NCBI RefSeq assembly: GCF_937926365.1 | Contig: NZ_CALAOH010000220.1 | Coordinates: forward strand, 1-19,147 | DNA: 19,147 nucleotides | Direction of reading: 5' to 3' | From: an uncultured Azohydromonas sp. | Lineage (GTDB): Bacteria > Pseudomonadota > Gammaproteobacteria > Burkholderiales > Burkholderiaceae_C | Shown: in pieces, positions 17,315 to 19,147 of the stretch | How the letters are laid out: each line of letters starts with the position of its first letter | Numbering within the stretch: position 1 is the stretch's first letter | Notes under the pieces: model-generated | What the model was told of the DNA's origin: nothing | Databases searched by the model: none | The model's input: only the letters and a program-made list of their open reading frames with translations | Position numbers and translations under genes: made by a program

Positions 17315-18679
17315 ATGGCCAAGCCGTCGCACCAGAACAGACAGGACGCCCCTGCGACCACCCTGAACAAGCCGGTTGCCGCATTGGCCATCGTCCCGCT
17401 GAACAGGACGCTCACCGTGACGGCCCGCAAGGCCTACAACGTGATGCTGCACCTGGCGCAGCGGCAGGGCGACACGGGTGACGCAGGCTTCAGCGCGCCG
17501 CTGAAGGCGATCCTCAACGGCTTCGGGGTAGGCAGCAACGTGGCTGCCGACGCCAAGCGCTACATCGACCAGATGATGTCCACGAAGATCGAATGGCGCC
17601 CGTTGAGCCGCGGAGAGCAGTGGAGCCTGCCCAGCGCCGCAGGCTCGCAGGCCGTGCTGGAAGGCATCGCGGCGCAGGATCTCCAGGCCGAGGCCGAGGT
17701 GCGTGAAGAGCTGCGCAGCTTCAACATGCTGGCCGAGGTGCGGCTGTACAAGAAGAACGGCGAGAACTGGGTGACCTGGTTCTATCCGCCCACGATCAAG
17801 GAACAGATGCTCGGCCCCAACCGCTGGGCGCGGCTGGAGCTGGAAACCATCGCCCGGCTGGGCACGTACACCGCCGTGGCGCTCTACGAGATCTGCGCGC
17901 GCTACCGCGACAACCCGGGTGGCGTCACGGCCCGCCAGCACTGGAGCTGGTGGGTCGCGGTGCTCAAGGGTTCGGAGCTGGCCAAGCAACGCGAGTGGCG
18001 CAAGTTCAAGAACGAGTTCGTAGCGCCGGCGATCCGGGACATCAACGAGGCCAGCGATCTGGAGGTCGAGCTGCACGAATTCAAGGAGGGCCGGGCCATC
18101 TCGGACGTGCAGTTCGCCGTGCGCAAGAAGTCCGCGGCCAAGGTGGCTGTCAGTGCCGAGCAGCCGGCCGACGTCACGCAGGTCGCGCGCGCGCTGGCAC
18201 TGGGCCTGCGCGAGCATGACGTGGACGCGTTCATCGAGCGCCATGGCGAAGCCGCGGTGGCACGCGCCCTCGATGCCATGGAGCGCTACAGCGGGCCGGG
18301 CAACAAGCCCATCGTCAACAAGGCCGCCTACCTCAAGACCATCCTGGCCGGCTTCGACCACGCGGCTTCCGCCGGGGAGGCGGCCACACGCGCCACGCCG
18401 GCGCCGACCAGGCTGATTGCCGCGGTTGCCGCAGCGGCATCACGGGCCGGCAGCGCCGATGGACAGGCCCAGGCGCTGGCCCGGGCACGGTTGGCTTTTG
18501 AAGCGCTGCCGTCCGACGAGCAAGCGCAATGGATGGAGCGCTTGCGGGCCCATGTGGTGCAAGCCGGCGTGGCCAACCCGACGCTCATACGGCGCCTGGA
18601 CGCCCGGCAGTGGCAGTCGCCCATCGTCATGGCGCACCTGCTGCGTTTCTTCCTGGAGCAGGAGCCGCGTCAGGCGTGA
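17315..18679 (+). CDS. rep: Plasmid replication initiator, Rep_3 (RepA/RepB) type
   Basis: A 454-residue initiator. Two winged-helix domains are expected, about 30-160 (LNRTLTVTARKAYNVMLHLA onward) and 165-280 (RWARLELETIARLGTYTAVA, LYEICARYRD, then the REWRKFKNEFVAPAIRDINE recognition helix region), typical of Rep_3 family proteins that bind iterons as monomers and repress as dimers. The C-terminal ~170 residues are an Ala-rich helical extension beyond the core family. The ATG at 17315 is chosen because the only other start (GTG 17231) lies inside the iterons and before the promoter. No ribosome site precedes it, and the -10 box is so close that the message may start at or next to the ATG. 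Confidence 0.88.
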   Translation: MAKPSHQNRQDAPATTLNKPVAALAIVPLNRTLTVTARKAYNVMLHLAQRQGDTGDAGFSAPLKAILNGFGVGSNVAADAKRYIDQMMSTKIEWRPLSRGEQWSLPSAAGSQAVLEGIAAQDLQAEAEVREELRSFNMLAEVRLYKKNGENWVTWFYPPTIKEQMLGPNRWARLELETIARLGTYTAVALYEICARYRDNPGGVTARQHWSWWVAVLKGSELAKQREWRKFKNEFVAPAIRDINEASDLEVELHEFKEGRAISDVQFAVRKKSAAKVAVSAEQPADVTQVARALALGLREHDVDAFIERHGEAAVARALDAMERYSGPGNKPIVNKAAYLKTILAGFDHAASAGEAATRATPAPTRLIAAVAAAASRAGSADGQAQALARARLAFEALPSDEQAQWMERLRAHVVQAGVANPTLIRRLDARQWQSPIVMAHLLRFFLEQEPRQA

Positions 18680-18692
18680 TGCCCGACAGCCC

Positions 18693-19046
18693 TCAGGCGT
18701 TCACGATCATCTGGAAGCCGCCGTAGATCAACCGCTTGCCGTCGAAGGGCATGGGATTGGTGTCGGGCTGCAGGCGTGGGTCTTCCATGACCTTCTTCAT
18801 CCCTTCGTCGCGCACCTGCTTCGACGGCCAGGTGATCCAGGAAAACACAACCGTCTCGTCAGGCTGCCGCTGGACGGCCATGGGAAAGGAAGTCAGCTTC
18901 CCTTCCGGTACGTCGTCGCCCCAGCACTCCACCAGGGACAGCGCACCGTGCTCCTTGAACACGGCAGCCGCCTTCTCGGCGTGCTGCCTGTAGATCTCCC
19001 GGTTGGCCGTGGGCACGGCCGCGACGAAACCATCGACATAGTCCAT
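18693..19046 (-). CDS. DUF1428 family protein
   Basis: A 117-residue protein of full family length. It begins MDYVDGFVAAVP, the typical DUF1428 opening, and contains ALSLVECWGDDVPEGKLTSF, VVFSWITWPSKQVRDEG and PMPFDGKRLIYGGFQ near the C-terminus. The fold is a dimeric alpha/beta (ferredoxin-like) barrel; function unknown. The start at 19046 has GGAG six bases upstream; the frame extends to 19070 but without need. It converges with rep, 13 bases between the stops, with no obvious terminator. Positions 19047-19147 hold only its leader; I see no further gene. Confidence 0.88.
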   Translation of the reverse strand: MDYVDGFVAAVPTANREIYRQHAEKAAAVFKEHGALSLVECWGDDVPEGKLTSFPMAVQRQPDETVVFSWITWPSKQVRDEGMKKVMEDPRLQPDTNPMPFDGKRLIYGGFQMIVNA

Positions 19047-19147
19047 GTGGCGCTCCATCCGTAGGTTCAAGGCGATATCACTGTATGAACGTGGCGCTGT
19101 TCGCGTTATCTGTGGACGGCGCCTAAACTTTGCTTGTCCTCATAGCA

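Noticed and set aside
16886..18361. 491-codon minus-strand open frame opposite rep
   Set aside because: It runs through the iterons and AT-rich element and has no recognisable domain; rep on the + strand is well supported.

Overview
The window looks like part of a secondary replicon (plasmid, megaplasmid or chromid) of a high-GC betaproteobacterium, most likely order Burkholderiales and possibly Comamonadaceae. The reasons are the strong GC bias at third codon positions, the family mix, and a divergent parAB / iteron / Rep_3-type origin at the right end. No species can be named from the sequence alone.

Left end (1-3.7 kb, + strand): three tightly overlapping genes, an ABC exporter, a leaderless subtilisin-like protease and a FAD-dependent monooxygenase. 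This set matches the maturation genes qhpF, qhpE and qhpG of quinohemoprotein amine dehydrogenase (QHNDH), whose small gamma subunit carries a crosslinked cysteine tryptophylquinone cofactor. The structural genes and the radical SAM crosslinker (qhpD) would have to lie left of the window.

3.8-5.9 kb: a scar region. A Tat-type amidase gene is broken by a one-base frameshift and loses its 3' end. It is joined to the last ~36 codons of a 4-hydroxyphenylpyruvate dioxygenase gene. An intact YfcG-like glutathione S-transferase follows. By chance one reading frame stays open from the amidase start to the GST stop, so an automatic caller may report a false fusion.

6.0-10.2 kb: a minus-strand operon DUF4142 - cupredoxin - ECF sigma factor, with ATGA overlaps and an ECF-like promoter. 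Divergent from it are a nitronate monooxygenase and a metallophosphoesterase, also joined by an ATGA overlap. A MarR regulator on the minus strand follows.

10.6-13.1 kb: a large hybrid histidine kinase with receiver domains at both ends. From 13.1 to 14.2 kb there is no convincing intact gene, only coding-like fragments and an AT-rich patch.

14.2-18.7 kb: the replication and partition block. Three near-identical palindromes (candidate parS) lie just downstream of parB, and parA precedes parB on the minus strand. The region between parA and the divergent rep gene is a compact origin: an inverted iteron, an exact 12-bp inverted repeat, a perfect DnaA box, an AT-rich stretch, four iterons at exact 22-bp spacing plus more widely spaced ones, and a Rep-like operator over the rep promoter. 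A DUF1428 gene closes the window on the minus strand, convergent with rep.
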